Part shown: in pieces, positions 33,346 through 44,289 of the stretch | Layout of the letters: each line of letters begins with the position of its first letter | Position numbering within the stretch: position 1 is the stretch's first letter | The notes under the pieces: model-generated | Told to the model about the DNA's origin: nothing | Seen by the model: only the letters and a program-made list of their open reading frames with translations | The model's database searches: none | Made by a program: the position numbers and the translations under genes | Assembly: GCA_947359465.1 (NCBI GenBank) | Contig: OX375874.1 | Coordinates: 100,009,441 to 100,073,440 of the forward strand | Direction of reading: 5' to 3' | Source of the DNA: Metellina segmentata | Lineage: Eukaryota; Arthropoda; Arachnida; Araneae; Tetragnathidae | DNA length: 64,000 bases

Positions 33346-33350
<5 letters not shown>
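32960..33350 (+). pseudogene. Gustatory-receptor relic, heavily decayed
   Basis: Sequence alone still aligns with the receptor genes: TTCAACAAAGTCC, GAGCATCCATTGACA, TGATTTTAAACATGGTG, and especially CACAGAGCATGTCAGAAATAAAAATAAC, the IPQRMSEIKIT block, followed by TGATACAGAATGCAGGGATTC. Frames change repeatedly and stops are frequent. The 5' half is gone and the 3' end runs into the TA microsatellite. It occupies the same position relative to the 29.3 kb locus as the relics in units A and B occupy relative to theirs. Confidence 0.6.

Positions 33351-33439
<89 letters not shown>
33351..33439. repeat. (TA)n microsatellite, about 90 bp
   Basis: Uninterrupted TA dinucleotides. An open frame translating to alternating Tyr-Ile is an artefact of this tract. 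Confidence 0.95.
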
Positions 33440-33442
<3 letters not shown>

Positions 33443-34190
33443 TGGTCAATGTGAATGGAGAATAAAGTAAATGGTCAATATGTACGTTTCAAAAAAATGT
33501 GTAACTCTGATTCAAATTTTTTATTACAATGTAAATATCTAAAAGACAAAATTCTCAATAACAAATACCCTAATTCATTCTTTAATAATATTCTTGAAAT
33601 ATTTAAAATATCAACAGCTACACAACCCATGAATAATTATTTTACGTAATTCCCTCAGAGCTATGTGAGTTGCTTTTCAATTTTATTTTACTGTCCATGA
33701 ATATCTTTTTGAATAGGGGCTGGGAATTTTATTATTATTTTTATTTTTCGGCTTTTTATTTTTGTTTTTATTGTCTCGTTGCAACGGAAGTATGGTGTTA
33801 GCCTATAGTTGGATTGTGTAATTGGTGGCATTTAGTGGTTAATTTTTAGGGTTGTTGTTGATTTCCCGGCTGCGGCTGCGGGTTTGATTTCGTTTTGTTC
33901 CAGCTCTGTTTTGGTGTTTTGTTTTTCTTGCTTTTTGGTGGTGTTTAGGGGGAGTGTATGAGCAATTTTTTCAGCCTAATGCTGCTCATATGTAGAAAAC
34001 ACCATTTTATGCTGTCTGGGTCAGGCTCCTCCCTGATGACTACCTAATTCACCAACATTTCTTCATTTTGTATAATTTTTTTAAGACTTTTGTTGTACTT
34101 ATTTCGTAAATTCCTGTGTTATTGACAAATCGTTCCCTTTTGTCCGATTTGTGTCCCACAAGTCGTCGGAAGTCCCCTGAAGAAATATTT
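33440..34190. other. Unassigned sequence with a GT-rich part
   Basis: From about 33720 to 33965 the plus strand is markedly G/T-rich (for example GGCTGCGGCTGCGGGTTTG and GGTGGTGTTTAGGGGGAGTG), unlike its surroundings. No gene or known repeat recognised. Confidence 0.35.
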
Positions 34191-34199
34191 AGCCATACA

Positions 34200-35425
34200 T
34201 GACTCCTCTACAGCCGTCCATAATTATGAAAGTGGTGCCAGTGCAAAATTTCGTGCACATCTTGTCTGATGATATATGTGGTCATTTCATTCAGTGGAAT
34301 TGTCCAGAATGCTACTCAAACCTATCGAGAACGATTTTGGCCCGGTATCCTGGAAAATTCCATTGTTGTTTGGGTACATGAAGTCCATGAATGGCTGCAA
34401 ATGGTCTTCAAGTAGCTGAACACAAACCATTTCCAGTCAATGATTTGTTCAGTTTGACCAGAGGGCCCAGTCATAACCGTCTCGAGTAGACTCGAGACGG
34501 TTATGGCCCAGCCCATGCCATGTAAAAACAGACCACCCCATTATTGAGCCATCACCAGCTTGCACAGTGCCTTGTTGACAACTTGGGTTCATGACCTCGT
34601 GGGATCCGCGCCACTCTCGAACCCTCCCATCAGCTCTTAACTGGAATCGTGACTCATCTGACCACGCGACGTTTTTCCAATCATCTAAGCGTCCAACCAA
34701 TATGTTCACGAGCCCAGCAGAGGCTCTGCAGCCGATGACGTGTTGTTAGTAAGGGAACTCGAATCTTTCTTCTGCTGCCATATCCCATCAACGCCAAATT
34801 TAGCTGCACTGTCCTCACGAACACATCTGTCTTACGTCCCACAATGATTGTTGTTGCTATTTGACGCAGTGTTGTTTGTCTGTTAACACTGACTGCACTA
34901 AGCACACGTTGCTGGTCTTGGTCATTAAGTAGACACGGTCGGCCACTATGTTGTCCATGGTGGGAGGTAATGCCTGAAATGATATTTTCTCAGCACACTC
35001 TTGACACTGTGGATCGAGAAATCTTGAATTCCCTAACAATTTCTGAAATTAAATGCCCTATGCGTCTAGTTCCAACTAACATTCCTCGTTTAAATTCTGT
35101 TAATTAGCGTCGTGAGGTCATAATCACGTCAGGAAACTTTTCACATGAATCACTTGAGTACAAAGGAAATAAATCCCTGACAATGTACTGCCCATTTATA
35201 AATTTCTAACGTTAATCTGTTACTGTTTCGTTAATCTGTTTCTTACGTTAATCCTCTGTTAATTTCCGTCGTGAGGTCATAATCACGTCAGGAAACTTTT
35301 CACATGAATCACTTGAATACAAATGAAATTCCTGACAGTGCACTGCCCATTTATACATCGCTTACGAGATGCTACTGCCATCTGTATATTTGCATATTGT
35401 TATCCCATGAATTTTGGCACTTCAC
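34200..35425 (-). pseudogene. Tc1-type transposase relic
   Basis: Reading from 35119 leftward the frame starts MTSRR then, after a stop, LTEFKRGMLVGTRR, then RPCLLNDQDQQRVLSAVSVN, TLRQIATTI, MGYGSRRKIRVPLLTTRHR and VAWSDESRFQLRADGR (first catalytic Asp in SDES). Later blocks GWSVFTWHG and PFAAIHG lie in other frames. At least three frame changes and several stops are visible. Ends resembling AAGTG..GCCA..CAAAATT are weakly inverted at about 34229 and 35425. Dead copy. Confidence 0.75.
35103..35358. repeat. Duplicated 5' region of the Tc1 relic
   Basis: CGTCGTGAGGTCATAATCACGTCAGGAAAC...CTGCCCATTTATA occurs twice (about 35107-35199 and 35267-35353) with few differences. The second copy is the outer one. 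The duplication covers the start-codon region of the Tc1 relic, so it arose inside the element or by nested insertion. Confidence 0.75.
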
Positions 35426-35816
35426 ATTGTAACTTAGAGCGTACTATGTATGACATTTATAGGTAGATTTCATCGTATAGTATTAGCAGCATAGTTGAAA
35501 ATATGGTTTTTGTAAGTACAGCAAATAATAATTTTTTTTTTACTGGAAACTCCTTGTTTCAAAAATTGGAAGACACCACAGGTTTGCAGTTTGGAAGTGC
35601 ATAGTTTATCTAACGGTCGCTGGAACTGTTAGTCACAGGAATCGTCAAAATAATACCTCTACGTCATTCGTAACTAAAGTGTTAACAGAAGCATTTCAGC
35701 GATGTGCGATTCTGCTTTTTATTGTTTTTGTTGTGATCTTACTGATAATAATCATTAGTAATTTGGAAGCTTAATTTTTCAAGAGTATAAATTTAATCCT
35801 AATATTTTTAGACCAA

Positions 35817-36430
35817 ATGAATAAATTTTTGGCTGATTACAAGAGAAAATCCACTAATAATGAAATTAACGATACTGATACAAGTGAAGGTAGTGTGAAT
35901 ACAAACAACAAGAAACGAGGAGGTAGAACTCCCAAGACAAGAAAATACGATTCAACCTATTATGAGTATTCAAAAGTGTGGATAGCTTTGGCTGCAGATA
36001 GTATGAGACCAGGCAAATTAAAACGGTGCTTCAATGCTATGCATTCTGAATACGTTGGTATGGTCATGTAATTTTTCAAACAAAATTAGATGAGTTCAAA
36101 GAAATAAAGTAAATGTTCAAAAAATAATTTCTGTTCCATCAAACGCATCGCTAGCGTCGTACCAAGTATCTTACAGAATCGAGAAATTTAAAAAAGCCAC
36201 ACACAATAGGAGAAACTCAGAAACTCCAGTATTGCAAACTACTATTGATATGGTTAAAATAATGCTCGGCGAATCATATGCATAACGGTTACGACAAAAA
36301 CCACTTGCTGATAATACAGTTGGCAGAAGAATCGATGATATAGCTGTAGATCTTTGCGATCAGTTAGTTTTTAAACTGCGTACTTCGAAATTCGTCTTAC
36401 AAGAAGATGAGGCAACTGGTGTAGTTAAAG
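35817..36430 (+). pseudogene. hAT transposase relic, ZBED5/Buster-like
   Basis: An 84-codon frame beginning MNKFLADYKRKS encodes a degraded BED finger (KYDSTYYEYSKVWI, then RPGKLKRCFNAMHSEYVG), typical of the N-terminus of Buster/ZBED5-type hAT proteins. After frame breaks the downstream sequence still gives VASYQVSYRI, then PLADNTVGRRIDDIAVDLCDQL and LRTSKFVLQEDEATG, the region with the first catalytic Asp (here the LDEAT motif reads EDEAT). The C-terminal part is absent before unit B begins. Confidence 0.7.
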
Positions 36431-37431
36431 ATTCAAATTTAATAGCATATGATATATCATTTTGCAACGCCATTCCTGTAAAGACCACATCCATTGAAGT
36501 TTATAATATGATTGACACTTTTTTGATGTTTGAAATATTGATAATATTTTAGTAAATGCGTATTTCATAAGCAAAATAACTAAATATAATCCTTAGAAAC
36601 TAGTATCTTCAAATAAAAATAATGCCAATTAACAATTAGTTCACACTTCTAATTTTTGAACTCCGGTTTATGCAGGTAGATAATCAGCCATACACCTTTC
36701 ATTTACAAATAATTTTTCAGATCCGTTACTAAATTACAGCATCCCGTAATTACAACTCTAATGCTTTTAGGCTTACACTACTGTTCAGCCAGAATCTTCT
36801 AGAATGGTGTTAGACAAGAAGTAAGATTGAAATTTTTTATTTATCAGCATGTTTTGATAATTCTATTTGCAGATTTTCTCATACTGTTGTAGGAAACCAA
36901 TAACAAGGTAAGTGTAATTTTACCGAGTGTTTTACCTTGATATTTTTTTACTCCACACCCATCAATTTGAAAATGAAAATACTTTATTAAATTTTCCTAC
37001 AACTTATATTTCTTAATTTCAGAAACATTTCTTAAAAACTAAAGAAGAAAAGTTATTTACAATAAGAAATTCCCTCATTGGTTGCTTGAAACTTTAAATA
37101 AGTTTTTGAGTGTATAAAACTCACATTTCTCTTCATTAATTCTCATAAACTAATAAATAATGTAAATTAGATTAATGCAATATTTTTATCAAAATTTATT
37201 CGGATCTTTCACAAAGTTGAAAAATATTTTCAAAACATTCAGTAAACATTTTCGAAAAGTTCGTCTAGATATGTATTTTAATTTGGATGAATGCAAATAA
37301 ATGCTTTTAAATAATTAGCTTTATTTAAATCCTTTCAAAAGACGCCAGTTTTTGAAACAATTTAGAAATATATATAATAATATCGAATTTCAAGTTGAGT
37401 TGGGAAAAAACGGTTCATATAAAATGTTCTA

Positions 37432-39106
37432 GGGCTAGGCGGGTTAGTCGTAAACAATCTATACAAGCTCCCACGAGGGATTCCGAGAAACTAAAACTTG
37501 TGAAATATGAAAGCTGGCAACCCTGAAGATGTAATATGGTGATCCCGTATTTCTACGAACCACAGCTGATAGCAATCTGTTTAGTTGAAAATTTTGTGGT
37601 TGAAAAGTTTGTGTTTTAAAGTTTTTGTGTGTTGCATTTTCTGCTGCCCTCCATAATATATTGGAAGGTATGTTGTTCCAATTCTTTACTACGGTCAGTT
37701 ATGTTTCGATCGAACAGAAAATCATTGACTATTCCTTCTGGGAACGTTTATGCACCTACTGTTGAATGTTTACAATTACCCCATATTTTTCAAGGGATGG
37801 GGTAATTGTAAACATAACTTTGCCAATAGTTTCGTTCATTTTGGATGGAATACCAATGTGTTTTTCTGTGTAATTTTGCATTTAATTGTATTTAGTACGT
37901 TTGAATTGCGTTTTATTGCATTTTTCGTGTTCTTGGGGAGCAAGAAGACTTATTTACTAAAATGTCACCCATATGTTGAAGTTCTTACAACTGACCAAGT
38001 ACTGTCACTCCTGTAGGAGGAAGAAGAGAAAAAGAACTAAAGGAAGCCAAGTGAGAAGAAAGTGAAAGAGCCAGGAGTAAGCAAGAAACCAAGAACGAAG
38101 CAAATGGAAAGGGAAGCAGAAATCAAGGATGAGGAACTATTGAAAGAATTGACTAACATTGACGGTGAAGTGTTTGAAGTTCTCCAAACATTCAAGAAAA
38201 ATACAGACTAGCTTCTAGGAGAAGGTTAATATTTTGGAGCCATTCATAGAAGACATTGAAATGACTATGTTTCTGCTTGTGGTGTTGAGGGGGAAAGAGA
38301 AAAATAACGCATTTTTCGTATGTATAAAGGGTGGATGTCGTTTCAGAAGAGGAGTTTCGGATTACCGGACTCAAATGCATCGAAAAAAATAGACTAAATT
38401 CGCTGTGGTTGACAAAGACTGTGTCCCCCCCCCAAATACCATGTCAAAGCAATTTTACCTACTCCAACCTGTAGTAAAGAAGGCCGTAAAGAAATTTTCC
38501 AATTGAGGGCACTGTTAATATGTAAGAGATGTACTGTTTGTTTGTTTTTTGGTACCTAAGTTTTGTATTTTTCTATTTTTTTTTTTTTAATTTTTAAATT
38601 TGTAATCTTTTGTTTTTTACACTAAATAGATTCATTGTTCAGTAAATGTTTGAATTATTTATTGTTATGTATTCCTGAAAATTCACCTTATGATCAATGC
38701 AACTTTCAAGTGTCACTATATTTTGCTGGGGTAAGATGTGGGAGTATTTAGTAAATGTAAAGATCAAAACGGGGTTATTGTGTAAACATGGTATTAGAAG
38801 TGTAAAAATGCAATTGGAATTCTTTCTAATACCATGACTACTGTTCATGTTGTCACTTGTTCAATATTCAATATCACGATGAAAATCGTTGTTTACAATT
38901 ACCCCTACTTAAACTGTAAACACATGGGGTAATGGTCAACAGATTAAATTTCTTTTCTGGAATCTTCGTTCTAATTAAATATCAAAGTAGAATAGTGAAA
39001 AGTTAGTTTAGTAGGGTGAACAATGTTTAATTACTTTATCAAGAGTTTGATAATAGGGATTTAAAGTGAAAATAGAAATTTTGCTTACAATTACCCCGTC
39101 TTGCCC
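37432..39106. mobile_element. pogo/Tigger-like transposon, degraded
   Basis: Inverted ends GGGCTAGGCGGGTTAGTCGT and, on the complement, GGGCAAGACGGGGTAATTGT. A TA precedes it (37430-37431) and AA, evidently a changed TA, follows (39107-39108). Unit A has the empty site TTCTACTTAATTTCG at about 15318. The interior (38000-38210) encodes KPRTKQMEREAEIKDEELLK, resembling the basic/acidic C-terminal tail of Tigger-like transposases. GGGGTAATTGTAAAC motifs recur internally at 37775-37815 and 38890-38935. No intact transposase. Confidence 0.7.
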
Positions 39107-39484
39107 AACTTAATTTCGATTCGAAGTTCTACTTGAAAAGTCAATGGAAGAGTCCTATTATGATAGATATAATTTTGCACTCTATATACTAAACAATTAG
39201 ATACCTTATAATATTTTTCCGTTGAAAAGACGAGGAGTCATAAACGTTTCCTTTTAAATGCATTTCTTCAGAAAATTTCTCAATGCACTCCCCAGGAAAA
39301 AAAATCAGCAAGAAAACTTCAAAAAAACCCTGCAGGTTTCCTGCATGAATTTCGGACAAGAAACCTGCAGTTTTTTGACTGTTTGTCATGATGATGATGA
39401 TGAATGACTAGTGGCGCCATCTGGTGGTGAGATAAGTAAACACATTATTTTGAATTCATAAAAAAAAAAGAAATTCGTTGGAAT

Positions 39485-39665
39485 AACGTCGATCTAGAGC
39501 AACACAACGGGCTATTGACAATGGTCCACGATCTATTAACAGGGGAACGAACCGAGGACAACACCTCGTAACTTTGAATCACGATCAGATGTTTGGACTC
39601 GAACCCGGGACCAAGGATCTGGAGTTTAGCATGCTATCCATTAGGCCGTAACAGTCATATCCAAG
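39485..39665 (-). repeat. tRNA-derived SINE nested in composite copy 1
   Basis: On the minus strand the head reads GGCCTAATGGATAGCATGCT (A-box region) and GGTCCCGGGTTCGAGTCC (B box), resembling tRNA-Arg-type sequences. The 3' part matches the end of the other SINE family here (CGAGGTGTTGTCCTCGG, AATAGCCCGTTGTGTTGCTC, ACGTTA). The head differs from that of 7604-7942, so two SINE families share one 3' part. Confidence 0.75.
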
Positions 39666-39749
39666 CGTGGTGAATTAATGTAGTGTTTGTGTTTTCTCTG
39701 TTTTGGACTTTGTTTTTTTTTCACTATGAATAAATTGAAAATGGTTTAA

Positions 39750-40479
39750 AGGGGTCCGAGACATAAAAATCGTCAAATTTTCGAAACACTTTTTATTATT
39801 TTAAGAAATTATCTGTGTTTTTCTGCTTAAAAAGACGTATAAATCATATTTCTATCTTAATTAGAACTAGAGATATAATAATTTTTGTGGTGCTTTTTGT
39901 TCTGAAAATCTAACACTCTTGACAGTTGTTGTCATGGAAACAACATCTGTCTTTAAAACTTTAAATGCGTTTTTCTCCATGTTACATTTTTTCAAGATTT
40001 CCTATATTCAAATTACTATAAGTCGAAAACCGATCAAATTTAGGGGTTGAAATTTGGAATATATCTTTTTCAAACATTATACTTTAATTTTGATTCAGAA
40101 AATTTGAAACAAATATTTACTTTTAAAAATATAACTTTAAAAAACAGTACCTTAAAATTTTCAAAAATTTTCATTCAAATATTTTTTATTTTTTATTAAA
40201 TTAATATTTTTTAAATTGTTGAATCAAAATTAAAGTTTATAAATTTGTGAATAATTTACTGCGAGAATTTTGAAAATTGTACAAGAATATTTTGAATTTT
40301 AACAATTTAAAATGACCACTCTTTTTTTCAAGAAATTTTAATTTAAATTTTAGAAAAACTTTTGGAAAAATTTTGTGTTGTGATTTCGCTTATTAGTTAG
40401 ATGGGTAATCAGTACAAAAAAAAAATCAAAATTCTAAATTAAAGAATAACAATTTTTTTTCAATGTGTCCCAGACCCAC
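39750..40479. mobile_element. TTAA-flanked MITE nested in composite copy 1
   Basis: Reverse-orientation relative of 18325-19222: AGGGGTCCGAGACATAAAAA at the left, TGTCCCAGACCCAC at the right, with TTAA at 39746-39749 and 40480-40483. About 170 bp shorter than the unit-A copy. Confidence 0.75.
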
Positions 40480-40726
40480 TTAAATTTTGTTTGGAGGGAT
40501 TTAATACTTTTACAAAATAAGAAACCAGGTGATATATAACAGACCAAATTCAGATATTTGGTATGTTGGAGAAATACATTAGATGCGTTTAAATAAAGAT
40601 TTTAATCGAATGTTGGCTAGCAGTATCAAATACAAGGTTACATTTTATGATTGGACTGAAAGATGAAATAATCGACAATAAATGCAATTTTTTTATTATG
40701 GAAAATTTTCACTTTTTTTTAAGAAA

Positions 40727-40757
<31 letters not shown>

Positions 40758-40849
40758 TATTAATTTTAATAAAACATAATAGTTGATAAGTGTTTTCATA
40801 AAAACTACATTTTTTATGAAACAAAACTTTAACTTCAAACTTTATTTTT

Positions 40850-41247
40850 CCTTCAAAAAAACTGCAGTTTTTATGAAGGAAATAAGCTTTTATAAAATTC
40901 CTTCATAAAAACTGCAGTTTTTATGAAGGAAAAATGCTTTTATAAAATTCCTTCATAAAAACTGCAGTTTTTATGAAGGAATTTTATGAAGGCATTTTTA
41001 CTGCATTTTTCCTTTATAAAAACTGCAGATTTTATGAAGGTAAAAATTAATTTGGAAAAATTATAAATTTAATTTCCGAAAAACTGCAGTACTAATGAAG
41101 GAAACCATTATTCCTTCAAAACCTCTGCATTTTCACCGCGTAAAATCTGCACTTATCTAACTGCCTTCAAAAAACCTGCATTCACCTGCAAAAAACCTTC
41201 AAAATAGATATTTTTTTGAAGGAAAGATGCTGATTTTTTTTGCTGGG
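40850..41247. repeat. Palindromic CTGCAG array, composite copy 1
   Basis: Repeated CCTTCATAAAAACTGCAG units in both orientations form perfect palindromes, for example 34 bp at 40898-40931 and 46 bp at 40942-40987, both centred on CTGCAG. Weaker CCTTCAAAAAACCTGCA forms continue to the right end. Such DNA can extrude hairpins. Position next to the end suggests subterminal transposase-binding repeats. Confidence 0.8.
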
Positions 41248-41592
41248 TCGTCATAGGAGAATGCTTTTCTGTAAGAAAAAGCAAAATGAATAGCTTATGA
41301 TTCAACAATTTCAATTTAAATATTCAATTGGTACCAATGCGTATTTATTGTTTACTTTTTGGTACATTGTCCATCAACATCGATTAGTTTTTGATTCCCA
41401 GGAAAAAAAATCAGCAAAAAAACTTCAAAAAAAACCTGCAGGTTTCCTGCATGAATTTTGGACAAAATTCCTGCAGGAAACCTGCAGTTTTTTGACTGTT
41501 TGTCATGATGATGAATGACTGGTGGCGCCATCTGGTGGTGAGATAAGTAAACATATTATTTTGGATTCATAAAAAAAAAGAATTTCGTTGGA

Positions 41593-41772
41593 ATAACGTC
41601 GATCTAGAGCAACACAACGGGCTATTGACAATGGTCCACGATCTATTAACAGGGGAACGAACCGAGGACAACACCTCGTAACATTTAATCACGATCAGAT
41701 GATTGGACTCGAACCCGGGACCAAGGATCTGGAGTTTAGCATGCTATCCATTAGGCCGTAACAGTCATATCC
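41593..41772 (-). repeat. tRNA-derived SINE nested in composite copy 2
   Basis: Same as 39485-39665 with only a few base differences; same position within the element. Confidence 0.75.
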
Positions 41773-41859
41773 AAGCGTGGTGAATTAATGTAGTGTTTGT
41801 GTTTTCTCTGTTTTGGACTTTGTTTTTTTTTCACTATGAATAAATTGAAAATGGTTTAA

Positions 41860-42586
41860 AGGGGTCCGAGACACAAAAATCATCAAATTTTCTAAACACT
41901 TTTTATTATTTTAAGAAATTATCTGTGTTTTTCTGCTTAAAAAGACGTCTAAATCATATTTCTATCTTAATTAGAACTAGAGATATAATAATTTTTGTGG
42001 TGCTTTTTGTTCTGAAAATCTAACACTCTTGACAGTTGTTGTCATGGAAACAACATCTGTCTTTAAAACTTTAAATGCGTTTTTCTCCATGTTACATTTT
42101 TTCAAGATTTCCTATATTCAAATTACTATAAGTCGAAAACCGATCAAATTTAGGGGTTGAAATTTGGAATATATCTTTTTCAAACATTATACTTTAATTT
42201 TGATTCAGAAAATTTGAAACAAATATTTACTTTTAAAAATATAACTTAAAAAAAAAGTACCTTAAAATTTTCAAAAATTTTCATTCAAATATTTTTTTTT
42301 TTATTAAATTAATATTTTTTAAATTGTTGAATCAAAATTAAAGTTTATAAATTTGTGAATAATTTACTGCAAGAATTTTGAAAATTGTACAAGAATATTT
42401 TGAATTTTCACAATTTAAAATGACCACTCTTTTTTTCAAGAAATTTTAATTTAAAATTTTAAAAAAACCTTAGAAAAATTTTGTGTTGTGATTTTGCTTA
42501 TTAGTTAGATGGGTAATCAGTACAAAAAAAAATCAAAATTCTAAATTAATTAATAACAATTTTTTTTCAATGTGTCCCAGACCCAC
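41860..42586. mobile_element. TTAA-flanked MITE nested in composite copy 2
   Basis: Same as 39750-40479 at the same internal position, flanked by TTAA at 41856-41859 and 42587-42590, with small indels in homopolymers. Confidence 0.75.
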
Positions 42587-42929
42587 TTAAATTTTGTTTG
42601 GAGGGATTTAATACTTTTACAAAATAAGAAATAAGGTGATATATAACAGACCAAATTCAGATATTTGGTATGTTGGAGAAATACATTAGATGCGTTTAAA
42701 TAAAGATTTTAATCGAATGTTAGCTAGCAGTATCAAATACAAGGTTACATTTTATGATTGGACTGAAAGATGAAATAATCTACAATAAATGCAATTTTTT
42801 TATTATGGAAAATTTTCACTTTTTTTTAAGAAAATATTTAATATATATATATATATATATTAATAAAACATAATAGTTGATAAGTGTTTTCATAAAAACT
42901 ACATTTTTTATGAAACAAAACTTCAAATT

Positions 42930-43335
42930 TTATTTTTCCTTCAAAAAAACTGCAGTTTTTATGAAGGAAATATGCCTTCATAAAATTCCTTCATAAAAAC
43001 TGCAGTTTTTATGAAGGAAAAATGCTTTTATAAAATTCCTTCATAAAAACTGCAGTTTTTATGAAGGAATTTTATGAAGGCATTTTTACTGCATTTTTCC
43101 TTTATGAAAACTGCAGATTTTATGAAGGTAAAAATTAATTTGGAAAAATTATAAATTTAATTTCCCAAAAACTGCAGTACTAATGAAGGAAACCATTATT
43201 CCTTCAAAACCTCTGCATTTTCACCGCGTAAAATCTGCACTTATCTAACTGCCTTCAAAAAACCTGCATTCACCTGCAAAAAACCTTCAAAATAGATATT
43301 TTTTTGAAGGAAAGATGCTGATTTTTTTTGCTGGG
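42930..43335. repeat. Palindromic CTGCAG array, composite copy 2
   Basis: Same arrangement of CCTTCATAAAAACTGCAG inverted units as in copy 1, with two long perfect palindromes and weaker CCTTCAAAAAACCTGCA units up to the right end. Confidence 0.8.
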
Positions 43336-43337
43336 TT

Positions 43338-44289
43338 AATCCTTACAATAACAAGTATATATTTTCTCCCCGTGAAAAGAAACACAACTTCAACTGATTT
43401 TGCATTCGTCAAAGCTTATGATAACAATGCTGTATGATTACAATATACTAATCTATAAGATGTCAACGAACGCAACAAAAGAAAATCGATAAAGCTAATT
43501 AACTTAGTAAATTTATGAATGGATAATAAACGAAATAACTTTGATGTGCCGGTACCGACCACTATTACTTATTCCTATTGTGGGTTAATGTGTGTAGTTC
43601 CTAGCGATGTTAAACAAGGTATATATTAGTTTCTCAAGTGATTAAAATTTAAAAAAATATATTTCTTTGTGTACGTTATATTCTCTACTCGCTGTGGAAA
43701 TGACTTTCAACAGATTGCGAAAGACGTATACTAAATTACTTTTTTCAGTAAAAAGTTCATTTTATTCTCCCTGTAAAAAGTTTAACTATATCATAATAGT
43801 TCACTTATCTTACTGACAACACTGTGGTAAGATGTCTTGCCGTTTATCGTTTTGTCTTCTGAGTGTATATTATGTATGAGAGAGTAGCTTGATATGTTCA
43901 TAAACTTTCTATGTGGCATATTCCAGGTACTTGCATTATAAATCGTAGATGTAACATGCATTTTAACCAGTAAAATTAATCAATGTTATTTATACGATTT
44001 GGTCAGCACAAATTTCTTCCATTTCTAAAAAAGATCTGTCAGTCTATTGTGAAATCAAGTTCAGAAAAAACGAGATTATTGAAACCACATTGATTCAAGA
44101 AGTACTAACTCTAATTACACCGAAGGATACAGGAAAAATAATCCAATACTTACATCAATCACAAAAACAATAAGTTTCTGTCAATCTATTGAAAAATTCA
44201 GTTTAAGGAAACGAAGTTATTAAAATTGAATTCGTTTTAATAATTAGTAACTTATCACTTCAAATCTTGCGAAGAAGCATTTTACAATC
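43338..44289. other. 5' flank of the unit-B receptor
   Basis: Matches unit A upstream of its receptor, including the sequence just before the start codon. No genes or mobile-element ends seen. Confidence 0.45.

Larger units (their letters stand above)
39291..41247. mobile_element. Composite transposon copy 1, CCCAG...CTGGG ends
   Basis: The left end CCCAGGAAAAAAAATCAGCA and the right end TGCTGATTTTTTTTGCTGGG are inverted copies with one mismatch over 20 bp. The site in unit A (GCACTCGTCATCGG, about 15484) is uninterrupted; here TC appears on both sides (39289-39290, 41248-41249), a 2-bp target duplication. Inside, left to right: a CTGCAG-rich subterminal segment, a tRNA-derived SINE in reverse, a TTAA-flanked MITE, a TA microsatellite, then about 400 bp of inverted CTTCATAAAAACTGCAG repeats. 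There is no coding capacity. The superfamily is uncertain because 2-bp non-TA duplications are uncommon. Confidence 0.8.
41397..43335. mobile_element. Composite transposon copy 2, CCCAG...CTGGG ends
   Basis: Near-identical to 39291-41247 across its length, including the nested SINE (41593-41772), MITE (41860-42586) and palindromic array (42930-43335). The empty site in unit A is TTTTTGATTAATCCTTAG (about 15630-15648); here TT flanks both ends (41395-41396, 43336-43337), again a 2-bp duplication. Only 149 bp of unit-B sequence (41248-41396) separates the two copies. Two different sites with separate duplications mean the composite moved as a whole, and this was not merely a tandem duplication of flanking DNA. 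Confidence 0.8.

Noticed and set aside
33288..33470. 60-codon open frame with alternating Tyr-Ile
   Set aside because: It is the translation of a TA microsatellite that follows a receptor relic.
40850..41247. CRISPR-like array or bacterial terminators from the repeated palindromes
   Set aside because: There are no regular spacers, the genome is clearly animal, and the array sits at the end of a transposon with defined inverted ends.
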